From Clostridia bacterium (GTDB taxonomy: Bacteria > Bacillota > Clostridia > Oscillospirales > Acutalibacteraceae): 64,000 nucleotides of DNA. This document shows positions 17,167-26,823 of this stretch, in pieces. The stretch is from assembly GCA_017503785.1 (NCBI GenBank), contig JAFVSK010000023.1:62001-126000 (forward strand). The letters are read 5' to 3'. The notes beneath the pieces were generated by a model. That model ran no database searches and was not told the DNA's origin. It was given only the letters and a program-made list of their open reading frames with translations. Each line of letters opens with the position of its first letter. Within the stretch, counting starts at the first letter, position 1. The position numbers were made by a program, and so were the translations under genes.

Positions 17167-18189
17167 ATGCCCTCGCCTATTGTGAGTATTATCGCACCGG
17201 TATACGGTGTTGAACGGTATTTGGAAACCTGCATCAACAGCGTACTGAATCAGACGTATCCTCATTTTGAATTGCTGCTGGTGGACGACCGCTCGCCGGA
17301 TAACTCCCCTGCTATTTGCGACCGCTATGCCGCGATCGACGATCGCATCCGCGTGATCCACAAGCCGGAAAATCAAGGCTTGGGCTTTGCACGAAATACC
17401 GGCTTGGAAAACGTTACCGGTGAATACGTGCTGTTCATTGATTCCGACGATTATATTGAAAGCAACCTGCTGGAAAAGGCGTTGGCCGCGTTTGAGGAGA
17501 ACACACAATTTGTGGTATTCGGCTTTAATCGCGTGCACCAGGATGAACAGGGCGAGGTCACGCACGTTGAAAAGCTATCGCCCGAAACCGCAGCGGCTAC
17601 CACACCGCGCGATACTGCCGATGTGTTTGCCATGCTCAACCGCGCAAAGGTATTCCCGTTCGCGTGGAACAAACTGTATAAGCGCAGTTTTCTTGAGCAA
17701 TGCGGCACGCTGTTTGAAAAAACCAAGCTGATCGAGGATTTCTTGTTTAATATCGACTTGTTTGCCAAGGCGTCGTTTATTAACACCATTCCCGATAATT
17801 TGTACAATTACCGCAAGCCCGCACACGAAACGCTGGTGAGCGCCTATGCGCCCGAGTTTTTCGACTTGTGCAAACGCAAGTATTCTTTGGAGCGGGCCTA
17901 CCTGCAAACAGTAGAAGCTGAAACACCTGAGTATTGCCAGCTGTTGTATTTTTCCTACGTAAAGCACCTGGTTTCGGTGTTTTTGAAAAACCGCTCGCCG
18001 AAGGCGGCGTTATCGGCAAAACAGCAACGGCAAAAAATTCGCGAGGTACTAAACGACGAGATGACCAAAGAGGTGCTGACGCAGTATCAGCCGCAGGGCC
18101 TTGTGATGAAGCTTGTGAGCTTTTTGTTTAAGAAGAAAATGGTAGCCCTCTCCTATTGGATGGTGGCTGTGGGTGCGAAATATATTTGA
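17167..18189 (+). CDS. Family 2 glycosyltransferase
   Basis: A 340-residue GT-A fold transferase. The N-terminal signature VSIIAPVYGVERYLETCINS, the nucleotide-binding LLVDDRSPDNS and the DxD-type motif FIDSDDYIE (near residue 97) are intact. The C-terminal third is helical and basic, with a hydrophobic end that may associate with the membrane. It should add one sugar to a lipid-linked repeat; donor and acceptor are unknown. First gene of the plus-strand glycan operon, with AAGGAGG before its ATG. Confidence 0.93.
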   Translation: MPSPIVSIIAPVYGVERYLETCINSVLNQTYPHFELLLVDDRSPDNSPAICDRYAAIDDRIRVIHKPENQGLGFARNTGLENVTGEYVLFIDSDDYIESNLLEKALAAFEENTQFVVFGFNRVHQDEQGEVTHVEKLSPETAAATTPRDTADVFAMLNRAKVFPFAWNKLYKRSFLEQCGTLFEKTKLIEDFLFNIDLFAKASFINTIPDNLYNYRKPAHETLVSAYAPEFFDLCKRKYSLERAYLQTVEAETPEYCQLLYFSYVKHLVSVFLKNRSPKAALSAKQQRQKIREVLNDEMTKEVLTQYQPQGLVMKLVSFLFKKKMVALSYWMVAVGAKYI

Positions 18190-18209
18190 GCGTTTGGGGA
18201 GTATATATT

Positions 18210-19781
18210 ATGTCGAAAAAATTTAACCTGCTTTCCCTGGGTGTCGTGTATATTTGTTTCATGACGGTATACATGACTGTACGCGAGGTACTGCCGCTGA
18301 ATTTCCTCATTGACAGCACACTCGTTTCTGCGGCCGTGTTTGTCCCCGGATTTGTGCTGATCGTGTGGGATCTTCTCACCAAAAAGAACTGTCTGAACGG
18401 CACGGCACAGGATCTGCTGATCTTGTTCTTGATCGTTTGCTGTGTTTCCAGTGTGATCAATCTGCGCTTCGGTATCTTCGGTAACGTGAAGTTTTTGGCC
18501 ACACTGGTGATCGAATACTTTATATTCTTCTCGCTCACCAAAAACGCATCTTCAGACCAAGTAACCAAAATTTTAAACGTGGTTTCCGCAACGCTGATCG
18601 TTACTTGGTTTATCCCCGTACTCGTTTCGCTGCTCACCTATTTCTTCGGCATTGATATCAGCGTTAACAACTACGGTGCCTACGCTATCACCAGTCAAGG
18701 ATTCAGCTACGAATACGTGCGACTGTGGGGTATTTTCCAGGATCCCAATTACGCCAGTATCATCTCACTGGTTTCGGTGATGGCCTCCGTTCGACTGATC
18801 GCACAGAAAAAGCACTGGCTTGTGACGATTCTTTTGGCATTCAATATGCTTTGTCAGCTGTGCTACATTGTGCTCGGCGGCTCGCGCACGGCGTTGATCC
18901 TTTCGGTCGTTGCCGGCTTTTTGTTCGCTGTGTACCGCTTTGTATTTAACGACAAAAAGAAAAGCTTGGCCCAAAGTTTTAAAGGCTTGGGCGCTGCTTT
19001 GTTGAGTTTCGTTGTGTTTACCGCCGTGCTTTTCGGCACGAAGATAGCACTTCCTTACGCCAAGACGGCACTGTTCCCCGGCAAAACGCCGATGGCAGCC
19101 GGTGTGGCCTCGCTGTACGATGGATTGTATTCCCTGTCGGGTATCGACTTTGAACTGACACAACGCACTCCCGAGGGAGATCTTATGTTCACCGAAGAAC
19201 CCGAAACGCCGGAGGACCCCACCACCCCGCCGTCTACCGGCACGACCACGCCGATCGACAGAACCGACCTCGGCAAGAACGATATATCCAATGGGCGCTT
19301 TATCCGCTGGACACAAACGCTGGATATCTTTATGAAAGCACCGCTGTTTGGCACTTCACCGCGCAATCTCTCGGCATTTGCCAAGGTGCACAATCCCGAA
19401 ACGCTGATGGCCAAATACGGCATTGCACCGCACAACGGCTATCTGGACGTGCTGGTAGAGACCGGTATCGTGGGCTTCGGCGTGTTGGCGATCGCCGTGG
19501 TGTGGATGCTGTTCTCGGCCATAAAACGCTTCCTCAAGCGTGGATTCTCGTACGATCGTGCGTTCCTGCTCGTTTCGGTGCTGTGCTTTGCCGGACTGGC
19601 CGTATTTGTATCGGACGTGTATATGACCTTTACGATCAATTCGATGTTTTTCTGGCTACTTCTCGGTATGGCACACAATCTGGATACCGAACCAAAGGAA
19701 AACGGTGTGGTATTTACCGTGTACTCCAAAACGGTGGGAAAACTTATTCGTAAACTGTTCAACAAGAAGGGATCCGTATGA
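18210..19781 (+). CDS. O-antigen ligase/Wzy-type polymerase family membrane protein
   Basis: A 523-residue polytopic membrane protein with about ten hydrophobic segments. The motif GGSRTALILSVVAGFLF is typical of the O-antigen ligase/Wzy superfamily. A large hydrophilic, presumably extracytoplasmic loop (about residues 290-385) contains a Pro/Thr-rich acidic stretch (EEPETPEDPTTPPST) before FIRWTQTLDIFMKAPLFGTSP and HNGYLDVLVETG, the periplasmic-loop pattern of this family. In a Gram-positive it should polymerise lipid-linked repeats or ligate glycan to its carrier. The start at 18210 has a GGGGAG site and comes 20 bases after the glycosyltransferase. Confidence 0.88.
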   Translation: MSKKFNLLSLGVVYICFMTVYMTVREVLPLNFLIDSTLVSAAVFVPGFVLIVWDLLTKKNCLNGTAQDLLILFLIVCCVSSVINLRFGIFGNVKFLATLVIEYFIFFSLTKNASSDQVTKILNVVSATLIVTWFIPVLVSLLTYFFGIDISVNNYGAYAITSQGFSYEYVRLWGIFQDPNYASIISLVSVMASVRLIAQKKHWLVTILLAFNMLCQLCYIVLGGSRTALILSVVAGFLFAVYRFVFNDKKKSLAQSFKGLGAALLSFVVFTAVLFGTKIALPYAKTALFPGKTPMAAGVASLYDGLYSLSGIDFELTQRTPEGDLMFTEEPETPEDPTTPPSTGTTTPIDRTDLGKNDISNGRFIRWTQTLDIFMKAPLFGTSPRNLSAFAKVHNPETLMAKYGIAPHNGYLDVLVETGIVGFGVLAIAVVWMLFSAIKRFLKRGFSYDRAFLLVSVLCFAGLAVFVSDVYMTFTINSMFFWLLLGMAHNLDTEPKENGVVFTVYSKTVGKLIRKLFNKKGSV

Positions 19782-20890
19782 CACGCATCTTAATAACCGG
19801 ATTAAAGGAGCCTGCCGGCGGTGTGGAAAACGCCGTACTGGCCTATACCGACAACTTCGACACCAACGAGATCACCGCCGATTTTGCGTTTGTTTGCGGC
19901 GAGGTGTCGTTTGCCGACCGTATTCACGGTGAATCCTTTTACCTGCCTAATCGCGTTCGCCATCCGTTGGCCTACCGCCAAGCGTTGAAGGCGATCTTTA
20001 AAAACAAGCAATACGATGCACTGTGGTGCAACTACTCCGGGCTTACCAACATTGATTTTTTGAAGGAAGCCAAAAAGTGCGGCGTGCCCACACGTATCGT
20101 ACATTCCCACGCGGCGCGGCATTCTTGGGGCAATCCGTTAATGAAATATCTGGTGCCGTTCTTTCACAACAAAAATCAAAAGGTGATCGACAAGTATACC
20201 ACCGATTTTTGGGCGTGTTCGAAAAAAGCCGCCGTGTTTATGTTTGGTGAAAAGCTTGCCGAGCGCAGTACGGTGATCCCCAACACGGTAAACACCGAGA
20301 AATTCCGAAAGGATCCTGCTTTGAAGCAGGCGGTGCTCAAAGAGTTCGGCATTCCCGAGGATGCAGTGATCGTTGGCCACGTGGGCCGTATGTGTGTGGA
20401 TAAAAACCAACAGTTTCTGTTGGATATTATGAAAGAGGTTGCGGCGCTGAATGACAAGGCCGTCCTCTTGTTTGTGGGCGACGGCGAGCTGAAAGACAGC
20501 GTTACCGCCTATGCCGACTCTATCGGCATTACCGATAAGGTGATCTTCACCGGCTCCCGCACCGACGTTGACGTGCTGCTGCAGGCAATGGATGTGTTCT
20601 TACTCCCCTCGCTCAGCGAAGGCTTCCCCGTAACGGTGGTGGAAGCGCAGGCAGCCGATACGCCCTGCGTGGTAAGCAGCGAGGCTGTGGTGCGTGAAGC
20701 CGATATTGCCGGTTTTACCACGTTTATGTCGCTGAGTGAATCTCCTGCCCTGTGGGCAAACGCCGTGCTGGAGGCGGCAAGCACCACCGTGAGCGGCGGT
20801 GCGCAAAAACTGATTGCTGCCGGTTACGACAGCAAGGCTGCAGCGGCAGCACTGCAATCTTTCTTCAAAGGAGAGTCTGAAGGCGTATGA
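19778..20890 (+). CDS. Family 4 glycosyltransferase
   Basis: A 370-residue GT-B retaining glycosyltransferase. Visible are the acceptor-side GGVENAVLAY, the central VIPNTVNTEKFRKDP, VGHVGRMCVDKNQ, LLFVGDGEL, and the C-terminal donor-binding E-x7-E motif in LLPSLSEGFPVTVVEAQA. The start codon overlaps the stop of the preceding membrane protein (ATGA), indicating translational coupling in the glycan operon. Donor sugar unknown. Confidence 0.94.
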   Translation: MTRILITGLKEPAGGVENAVLAYTDNFDTNEITADFAFVCGEVSFADRIHGESFYLPNRVRHPLAYRQALKAIFKNKQYDALWCNYSGLTNIDFLKEAKKCGVPTRIVHSHAARHSWGNPLMKYLVPFFHNKNQKVIDKYTTDFWACSKKAAVFMFGEKLAERSTVIPNTVNTEKFRKDPALKQAVLKEFGIPEDAVIVGHVGRMCVDKNQQFLLDIMKEVAALNDKAVLLFVGDGELKDSVTAYADSIGITDKVIFTGSRTDVDVLLQAMDVFLLPSLSEGFPVTVVEAQAADTPCVVSSEAVVREADIAGFTTFMSLSESPALWANAVLEAASTTVSGGAQKLIAAGYDSKAAAAALQSFFKGESEGV

Positions 20891-21942
20891 AGATTGGGAT
20901 TTTAACCTTCCCCACTGCCATCAACTACGGTACCGCTTTACAGGCTGCAGCGCTGGGCAAGGTGCTGGCTGACAAGGGCAATGAGGTGCGCTTTTTGGAT
21001 CACCGCTGCCCGCTGATCGACAGCACGAACAGCATTTTTGATATTAAAAACGTTTTCGACGTAAAATACACGCTGGCGCACCTGTATAATATGCCTGTGG
21101 CACTAAAGCGCAAGAAAAATTTTTCGGCGTTCCAGGAACGCTTTATTCCGCTTGCCGAGGACAAGCCTGCGGCGTTTGATGCTGTGGTGGCGGGCAGTGA
21201 CCAAATTTGGAATTATCGGTTGACCGACAGTGATTTTTATTATTTCCTGGACTACCCCAAGTGCGGCCGCAAGATCGCCTACGCGGGCAGCTTCGGTCTT
21301 TCTGAAATCGACGAGCCCTACAAAGAGAAGATCGCTTCTCTGCTGGCCGACTTCGACCACGTGTCGGTGCGCGAAAAGCAAGCAGCCAAGATCATTCACG
21401 AGATCTCGGGCAACGACGTGCCCGTGGTGTGCGATCCCACGCTGCTCCTTTCTAAGAGCGAGTGGAAAGCACTGATCGGCGATAAAAAGCCGGACGGTGG
21501 GTATATTTTTGTGTACACCGTGTTTAACAGCGACCGTATTTGGGAGACCGCTCAACAGCTTTCCCAAAAGGCGGGGCTTCCCATTAAGACCATCAGTTAT
21601 TCCAAGCTGCATCGCCGCGAGGCTGTGTATGACTTCACTGCCGGTCCCGACGATTGGGTAAACTATATGATGAACGCCGATTACGTGGTGACCAACTCGT
21701 TTCACGGTGTGGCGTTCTCCATTAATTTCCGTAAAAATTTCTTTTTTGATATGCCGCCTCAAAAGGCGGGCGTGGGTTCGCGTATTTCGGATATCACCGC
21801 GCGGTACGGCGTAGCCGACCGCAACATTTCGGCAGACGGCTTTACGCTGTCAACAACCGCGCCCGATTTCAGCCAAGCCGATGCTCTGCTGGATGAAGAT
21901 AAACGGTTTTCCGTGGAGTTTATTGATGGATTTCTTAAATGA
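20887..21942 (+). CDS. Polysaccharide pyruvyl transferase family protein
   Basis: A 351-residue protein with the family opening MKIGILTFPTAINYGTALQA, then DAVVAGSDQIWN, VREKQAAKII, CDPTLLLSKSEW and VTNSFHGVAFSI. The family transfers pyruvate from phosphoenolpyruvate onto sugars as ketals, although several subfamilies have unproven reactions. The start overlaps the upstream glycosyltransferase stop as ATGA. It is paired downstream with a flippase and an Fe-S/FrhB-like protein, a frequent neighbourhood in anaerobe glycan clusters. Confidence 0.92.
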   Translation: MKIGILTFPTAINYGTALQAAALGKVLADKGNEVRFLDHRCPLIDSTNSIFDIKNVFDVKYTLAHLYNMPVALKRKKNFSAFQERFIPLAEDKPAAFDAVVAGSDQIWNYRLTDSDFYYFLDYPKCGRKIAYAGSFGLSEIDEPYKEKIASLLADFDHVSVREKQAAKIIHEISGNDVPVVCDPTLLLSKSEWKALIGDKKPDGGYIFVYTVFNSDRIWETAQQLSQKAGLPIKTISYSKLHRREAVYDFTAGPDDWVNYMMNADYVVTNSFHGVAFSINFRKNFFFDMPPQKAGVGSRISDITARYGVADRNISADGFTLSTTAPDFSQADALLDEDKRFSVEFIDGFLK

Positions 21943-21966
21943 TGCGAACGCCAAGGAGGGACAGTC

Positions 21967-23394
21967 TTGAGTAACCGCAATGAAAAACTGGTAAAAAACG
22001 TGTTGCTGTTTGCCATTGGTAACATCGGCTCGAAGCTGTTGCAGATCATACTGGTTCCTCTGTATACCCGTGTGATGTCCAGCGCCGAATACGGCACGGT
22101 GGATATTATGCAGGCCGTCGTTTCGCTGCTGATCCCCATTTTCTCCTTTACCATTTACGAAGCGGTGTTCCGCTATGCCATGGAACAGGATTACGACAAG
22201 CGCGCCGTGTTTTCTACCGGCATCGTTATGTCACTGCTCGGAGCGGTGATCTTATCACTTGGCAGCGGCGTTGCTTCACTGTTCATTGACAAGACCTTCG
22301 TGTGGCTGGTGGCGGCCAACTCGGTTGTGGGCTTCTTCCGCAGCCTGCTTTCGCAATACGCACGTGCCGTGGAAAAGACTGTGCTGTTCACGGTGGACAG
22401 CGTGCTGCTGACCGTGTTTGTGCTGATCCTAAACGTCTTGTTCATCGTGCATTGGAAAATGGGCATTACCGGCTACATGCTGGGCTATATTTTGGCCAAC
22501 CTGCTTTCGTGCATTTTCCTATATGCCTTTTTGGGGCCGTACCGCAAATTCTCGCTCAAATCGGTTACCAAGCCGCTCGCCAAGGAGATGATGCGGTTTT
22601 CGCTGCCGCTCATTCCCAACGCCGTGTGCTGGTGGGTGTCGAGCTTTATCGACCGTATCATCATCACCGCCGTGGTTGGCGAAGCCGCCAACGGCATTTA
22701 TGCCGCCGGTCATAAAATTCCCAGTATGCTGACGGTGATCGTCACCATCTTCTTCCAAGCGTGGCAAATGTCGGCCAACCAAGAATTTAAGAAAAAGGAC
22801 GTTTCCGATTTTTACACGGCGATACATGACCAGATCTTTTCAGTGATCACGCTGGTGTCGTCGTTCTTGATCTTATTCTGCAAGCCCATTACTTCGGTGT
22901 TTTTGGGGGCAGAATATTACAGTGCTTGGCAGGTGATGCCCCTGCTGTTGGTGGCCATCAGCTTCTTCTCGTTTGCGCAATTCCTCGGTTCGATTTACTC
23001 GGCTAATAAAAAGACCACCATGGCGCTGGTAACCAACCTGATCGGCGTGGGGGTCAGCCTTACCGTAAACCTACTGCTCGTGGCAGTATTTAAGATCGGC
23101 ATCCTCGGCTCGGCCATTGCCACCGTGTGCAGTTATTTGGTGCTGTGGTGTGTGCGTATCGTCAGCACGGGTAAGATCGTCCCCCTCTACTACAAAAAGA
23201 AAAAGATGGTGCTGGCCACGGTGATCCTCACCGCGCAGGCCATTGTGGTTACGTTGGACTTAAACAGTGCAGCAACCTACGCGGTATCGACGTTGGCATT
23301 GGCAGCACTGATCGTGATTTTTGTCAAGGATATTATCGGCCTTGTGAATTTCGCGTTGGGCTTTGTGAAAAAGATCGTTAAGCGAGGTGCGTAA
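21967..23394 (+). CDS. Oligosaccharide flippase, Wzx/MATE-type
   Basis: A 475-residue polysaccharide-transport family protein with about 12-14 membrane helices. The N-terminal KLVKNVLLFAIGNIGSKLLQ and PLYTRVMSSAEYGTVDIMQ are characteristic of Wzx-type flippases that move undecaprenyl-linked oligosaccharides across the membrane. It starts with TTG at 21967, supported by AAGGAGGGA nine bases upstream and by the conserved N-terminus; no nearby ATG fits. The stop codon directly abuts the next gene's ATG. Confidence 0.93.
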   Translation: MSNRNEKLVKNVLLFAIGNIGSKLLQIILVPLYTRVMSSAEYGTVDIMQAVVSLLIPIFSFTIYEAVFRYAMEQDYDKRAVFSTGIVMSLLGAVILSLGSGVASLFIDKTFVWLVAANSVVGFFRSLLSQYARAVEKTVLFTVDSVLLTVFVLILNVLFIVHWKMGITGYMLGYILANLLSCIFLYAFLGPYRKFSLKSVTKPLAKEMMRFSLPLIPNAVCWWVSSFIDRIIITAVVGEAANGIYAAGHKIPSMLTVIVTIFFQAWQMSANQEFKKKDVSDFYTAIHDQIFSVITLVSSFLILFCKPITSVFLGAEYYSAWQVMPLLLVAISFFSFAQFLGSIYSANKKTTMALVTNLIGVGVSLTVNLLLVAVFKIGILGSAIATVCSYLVLWCVRIVSTGKIVPLYYKKKKMVLATVILTAQAIVVTLDLNSAATYAVSTLALAALIVIFVKDIIGLVNFALGFVKKIVKRGA

Positions 23395-24537
23395 ATGGAT
23401 ACGGTATATCGCGACCTGACCGATTGCTGCGGCTGCGCGTTGTGCGCTTCGGTATGCCCGAAAAACGCCATTACAATGCAGCGGAGCAATGGCTTTTTGT
23501 ACCCCGTGATAGACCAGTCATTGTGTGTGGATTGCGGCTTGTGTGCCAAAAAATGCCCGTTCGGGCGTGAAAAGCAGGAAGACAGTAATTGTCTGGATGC
23601 CTACGCTGTGAAGCACACCGACGAGCAAGTAGTGCAAAACAGCTCGTCGGGCGGTATTTTCACCGCGGTATCCGATTACGTTCTCTCGCAAGGCGGCGCC
23701 GTGATCGGTGCGGATTTTGACGAAGATATGAACGTGGTGCACGTGGTGGCAAACACACCCGAAAAGCGTGACCGCTTGCGTGGCTCTAAATACATTCAAA
23801 GCGACACTACCGGTGTGTATGACGCCATTCGGCACCTGCTTAACGACGGTGTGCCGGTGCTGTTTACGGGAGTTCCCTGCCAAGCGGCCGGCGTGCGCGA
23901 AGCGTTTCCGAACGAAGAAAAGCTGTATATTATGGATATTATTTGTCACGGTGTTCCCAATCCGCTGGTATGGAAGCAGTACGTGGCGTTTATTGAAAAG
24001 AAGTACGGTAAAAAACTTACGTACTATTCCTTCCGCGATAAGGCGATATCCGGTTGGCGCAAGTACAGTGCCAAGCTCACCTTTGAGGACGGCTCGCAAG
24101 TGGCTCACAACGACGTTACGGGCAGCTTTATCGAGTTGTTTCGCTACGACGTGTGCCTGCGCCCTTCTTGCACGCGCTGCCGGTTTACCTCGAAGCAACG
24201 CGTGGGTGATATGACTATCGGCGATTTTTGGGGCATTGAGAACGTGATGCCCGAAATCAGCGATAACAAGGGCATTTCGGCTGTGATGGTAAACACCGAA
24301 AAGGGTCGCGCCTTATTTGAGGCCATTAAGCCGCACCTTACCGCCTACCCTTGCTCGCAGGACGACATTGCCGCGCGCCAGCCCAATTTGTCGCGGCCGT
24401 CGCAGTATTCCAACAAGGCTGCAGCGTTTCAGGCCGATCTGGCTGCGCTCCCCTTTGAGGCGGTGTTGAAAAAGTACACGCGTGTGGGACTGAAGCGACG
24501 GTTGATCGACCTTGTGAAATCCGTATTAAAACGATAA
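23395..24537 (+). CDS. 4Fe-4S protein with coenzyme F420 hydrogenase/dehydrogenase beta-subunit domains
   Basis: A 380-residue protein. Two ferredoxin-type 4Fe-4S motifs occupy the N-terminus (CCGCALCASVCPKNA and CVDCGLCAKKCPFG, residues about 10-60), followed by FrhB-like N- and C-domains (NSSSGGIFTAVSDYV, FTGVPCQAAGVREAF, DIICHGVPNP, CTRCRFTSKQRVGDMT, IGDFWG). FrhB domains bind flavin and, in archaea, F420. In Clostridia this architecture recurs in capsule/exopolysaccharide loci where its redox reaction is uncharacterised. Last plus-strand gene of the glycan operon, start codon directly after the flippase stop. Confidence 0.92.
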   Translation: MDTVYRDLTDCCGCALCASVCPKNAITMQRSNGFLYPVIDQSLCVDCGLCAKKCPFGREKQEDSNCLDAYAVKHTDEQVVQNSSSGGIFTAVSDYVLSQGGAVIGADFDEDMNVVHVVANTPEKRDRLRGSKYIQSDTTGVYDAIRHLLNDGVPVLFTGVPCQAAGVREAFPNEEKLYIMDIICHGVPNPLVWKQYVAFIEKKYGKKLTYYSFRDKAISGWRKYSAKLTFEDGSQVAHNDVTGSFIELFRYDVCLRPSCTRCRFTSKQRVGDMTIGDFWGIENVMPEISDNKGISAVMVNTEKGRALFEAIKPHLTAYPCSQDDIAARQPNLSRPSQYSNKAAAFQADLAALPFEAVLKKYTRVGLKRRLIDLVKSVLKR

Positions 24538-24569
24538 AAAATCCCCTCTCGCTGGAGAGGGGATTTTTT
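24535..24569. terminator. Bidirectional terminator between converging glycan genes
   Basis: A 14-base perfect inverted repeat (AAAAATCCCCTCTC and its complement) around the loop GCTG, with T6 on the plus side and T5 on the minus side. Confidence 0.9.
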
Positions 24570-24575
24570 GTGGTA

Positions 24576-25634
24576 TTAGCGGCCGGCCTTGAGCTTGGTG
24601 AACAGCTTTGTGAAGCGGCGCTTTACAAAGGTGATAACCTTGCTTTCCAAATAGACCAAGCCGGTGGAGTTCATCTTATAGGGAACCAGCATCAGCTTCA
24701 TGTAGACCGATTTGGACTTAGCGTATTTGAGGCTTTCCTTAACGCTGGGGTTCTGCAGCATCTTTTTGATCTCGGCTTTCTTTTCCTTGGCGGAAAGGGT
24801 GCAGCCGGGGTTGGTGATGTTTTCTACGCAGCCGATGAAGCGCTCAATGTAGCGACGAGCCAGAAACTCGCGGCTGTTTTCATCGTTGACACCCCAATAT
24901 TGATACAGGTCGGTCATCCAGCCATGTTCTTCCTCGCGCTTATCGTACATTTCGGGACGATACTTGGCGGTTTCACTTTCGGCGCGGGCACGCATGAAAT
25001 GGTAGTACTTGTTGGAGGACACGACTACCTTTTCTACGTCGCGGATGACGCTGAGGTTGAACGGAAAATCATCCCAGAAGGTGTTCGGGAACAAGAGACC
25101 CTTTTCGCGAATATAGTCGCCGAGATAGAGCTTGTTCCACGGGGTATACAGCAGGTTGGAATCGAACAGCTTGTAGGCGTTCTCACGGAACTCCTGCTGC
25201 GAATACACGGCATCGGGCTGATACAACTCCTGCGTGACGTATTCGGTGTCGCTGTGATACGTGTCAATGAAATAGCCGGTTACCACGTACTGTGCGCCGT
25301 GCTCCTCGGCCAGATTGTACATATCCTCCAGCATGGTGGGTTCGGCCCAGTCATCGGAATCCATGAAATACATGTACTTGCCCTTCGCCTGCGGAATGGC
25401 CACGTTGCGCGCCGAGGGGGCGCCGCCGTTTTCTTTGTGAATGACCTTGATGCGGGCATCCTTTTCGGCGTATTCGTCGCAGATGATGCCGCTGCGGTCT
25501 TTGGTGCCATCGTCAACGGCAAAGAGTTCCCACTCCTGCAAGGTTTGCTTCTGGATGCTTTCGATGGCCTTACCGACAAACTTTTCTACGCCGTATACCG
25601 GCATGATGACAGAAATTTTAATTTCGTTTCCCAT
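24576..25634 (-). CDS. Family 2 glycosyltransferase
   Basis: A 352-residue GT-A transferase with ISVIMPVYGVEKFVGKAIES, LFAVDDGTKDRSG, NGGAPSARNVAI and the DxD motif YFMDSDDWAEP. It differs from the plus-strand copy at 17167 in its central and C-terminal parts. It follows the UDP-galactopyranose mutase gene by 26 bases in the same direction, so galactofuranose transfer is a reasonable but unproven guess. Its Lys/Arg-rich C-terminus (VKRRFTKLFTKLK) may contact the membrane. Confidence 0.92.
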   Translation of the reverse strand: MGNEIKISVIMPVYGVEKFVGKAIESIQKQTLQEWELFAVDDGTKDRSGIICDEYAEKDARIKVIHKENGGAPSARNVAIPQAKGKYMYFMDSDDWAEPTMLEDMYNLAEEHGAQYVVTGYFIDTYHSDTEYVTQELYQPDAVYSQQEFRENAYKLFDSNLLYTPWNKLYLGDYIREKGLLFPNTFWDDFPFNLSVIRDVEKVVVSSNKYYHFMRARAESETAKYRPEMYDKREEEHGWMTDLYQYWGVNDENSREFLARRYIERFIGCVENITNPGCTLSAKEKKAEIKKMLQNPSVKESLKYAKSKSVYMKLMLVPYKMNSTGLVYLESKVITFVKRRFTKLFTKLKAGR

Positions 25635-25660
25635 AATTTACACCCACTCTTCCTCTTTTT

Positions 25661-26761
25661 TTAGCCGAAGATCTCATCGACCTTGTTCAGTGCCGATTCG
25701 ATGACCTTGTCCATGTCGTAATACTTATACTCGGCAAGACGGCCGCCGAAGATAACCTTCTCCTCTTTATCGGCCAACTCCTTGTACCGGCGGAACAAAT
25801 CTTGGTTGCGGTCGTCGTTCACGGGGTAGTAGGCTTCCATGCCCTCTTGCCACGTGGCAGGATACTCCTTGGTGATGACCGTTTTTTCCTGCGTGCCGAA
25901 TTCGAAATGCTTGTGCTCGATAATGCGCGTGTAGGGAGTTTCGCGGTCGGTGTAGTTGACCACGGCAACACCCTGATAATTATCGGTGTCGAGCACTTCG
26001 GTTTCAAACTGCAGGCTGCGATATTCCAGCTTGCCGAATTTGTAATCGTAGAACGTGTCGAGCGTACCGGTGTACAGCACGGTTTCCGCCATGGCGTTGT
26101 ACTTCTCACGTTCGCTGTTATAATCGACTCCGCAGATGACCTCGGTGCCTTCGAGCAGCTTGTCGATGAGAATGTTGTAGCCACCGACGGGAATGCCTTG
26201 GTAAGGATCGTTGAAATAGTTGTTATCGTACGTGTAGCGCACGGGCAGGCGGCGGATGATGAACGCCGGCAGATCCTTACAATCGCGGCCCCACTGCTTT
26301 TCGGTGTAGCCCTTGACCAGCTTTTTGTAAATATCCTCGCCTACCAGGCTGATGGCCTGTTCTTCCAGGTTTTGAGGCTCGCCTTGAATCTTGCTGCTTT
26401 GCTCTTTGATCTTGGCCCGCGCTTCGTCGGGAGTGAACACGCCCCAAAGCTTGGAAAAGGTGTTCATGTTGAAGGGCAGGTTGTAGATCTCGCCGTAGTA
26501 ATTGGCGATGGGCGAATTGGTGAAGCGATTGAACTCGCACAAGGCGTTGACATACTCCCACACGCGCTTGTTGGCCGTGTGGAAAATGTGAGCGCCGTAC
26601 TTGTGAACGGTGACACCCTCGATGGTTTCACAATAAATGTTACCGCCGACGTGGTTGCGCTTTTCGAGCACCAAACACTTCTTACCGTGCTTTTTGGCCT
26701 CGTAGGCAAACACCGCACCAAACAGACCGCTTCCGACAATAAGATAATCATACTGCTTCAT
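25661..26761 (-). CDS. glf: UDP-galactopyranose mutase
   Basis: A 366-residue flavoenzyme converting UDP-galactopyranose to UDP-galactofuranose. The FAD-binding N-terminus YDYLIVGSGLFGAVFAYEA, LVLEKRNHVGGN, YGAHIFHT, the substrate-region KGYTEKQWG and RLPVRYTYDNNYFND, and the C-terminal GRLAEYKYYDMDKVIE all match Glf. This implies that the surface glycan built by this locus, or a linked one, contains galactofuranose. It has its own consensus promoter and leads a two-gene transcript with the downstream glycosyltransferase. Confidence 0.97.
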   Translation of the reverse strand: MKQYDYLIVGSGLFGAVFAYEAKKHGKKCLVLEKRNHVGGNIYCETIEGVTVHKYGAHIFHTANKRVWEYVNALCEFNRFTNSPIANYYGEIYNLPFNMNTFSKLWGVFTPDEARAKIKEQSSKIQGEPQNLEEQAISLVGEDIYKKLVKGYTEKQWGRDCKDLPAFIIRRLPVRYTYDNNYFNDPYQGIPVGGYNILIDKLLEGTEVICGVDYNSEREKYNAMAETVLYTGTLDTFYDYKFGKLEYRSLQFETEVLDTDNYQGVAVVNYTDRETPYTRIIEHKHFEFGTQEKTVITKEYPATWQEGMEAYYPVNDDRNQDLFRRYKELADKEEKVIFGGRLAEYKYYDMDKVIESALNKVDEIFG

Positions 26762-26823
26762 ACGTTTTCCATCTCCTCAATTTCAGATTATGGATATGCC
26801 AAGGATCGAGATTTTACCCTTTC

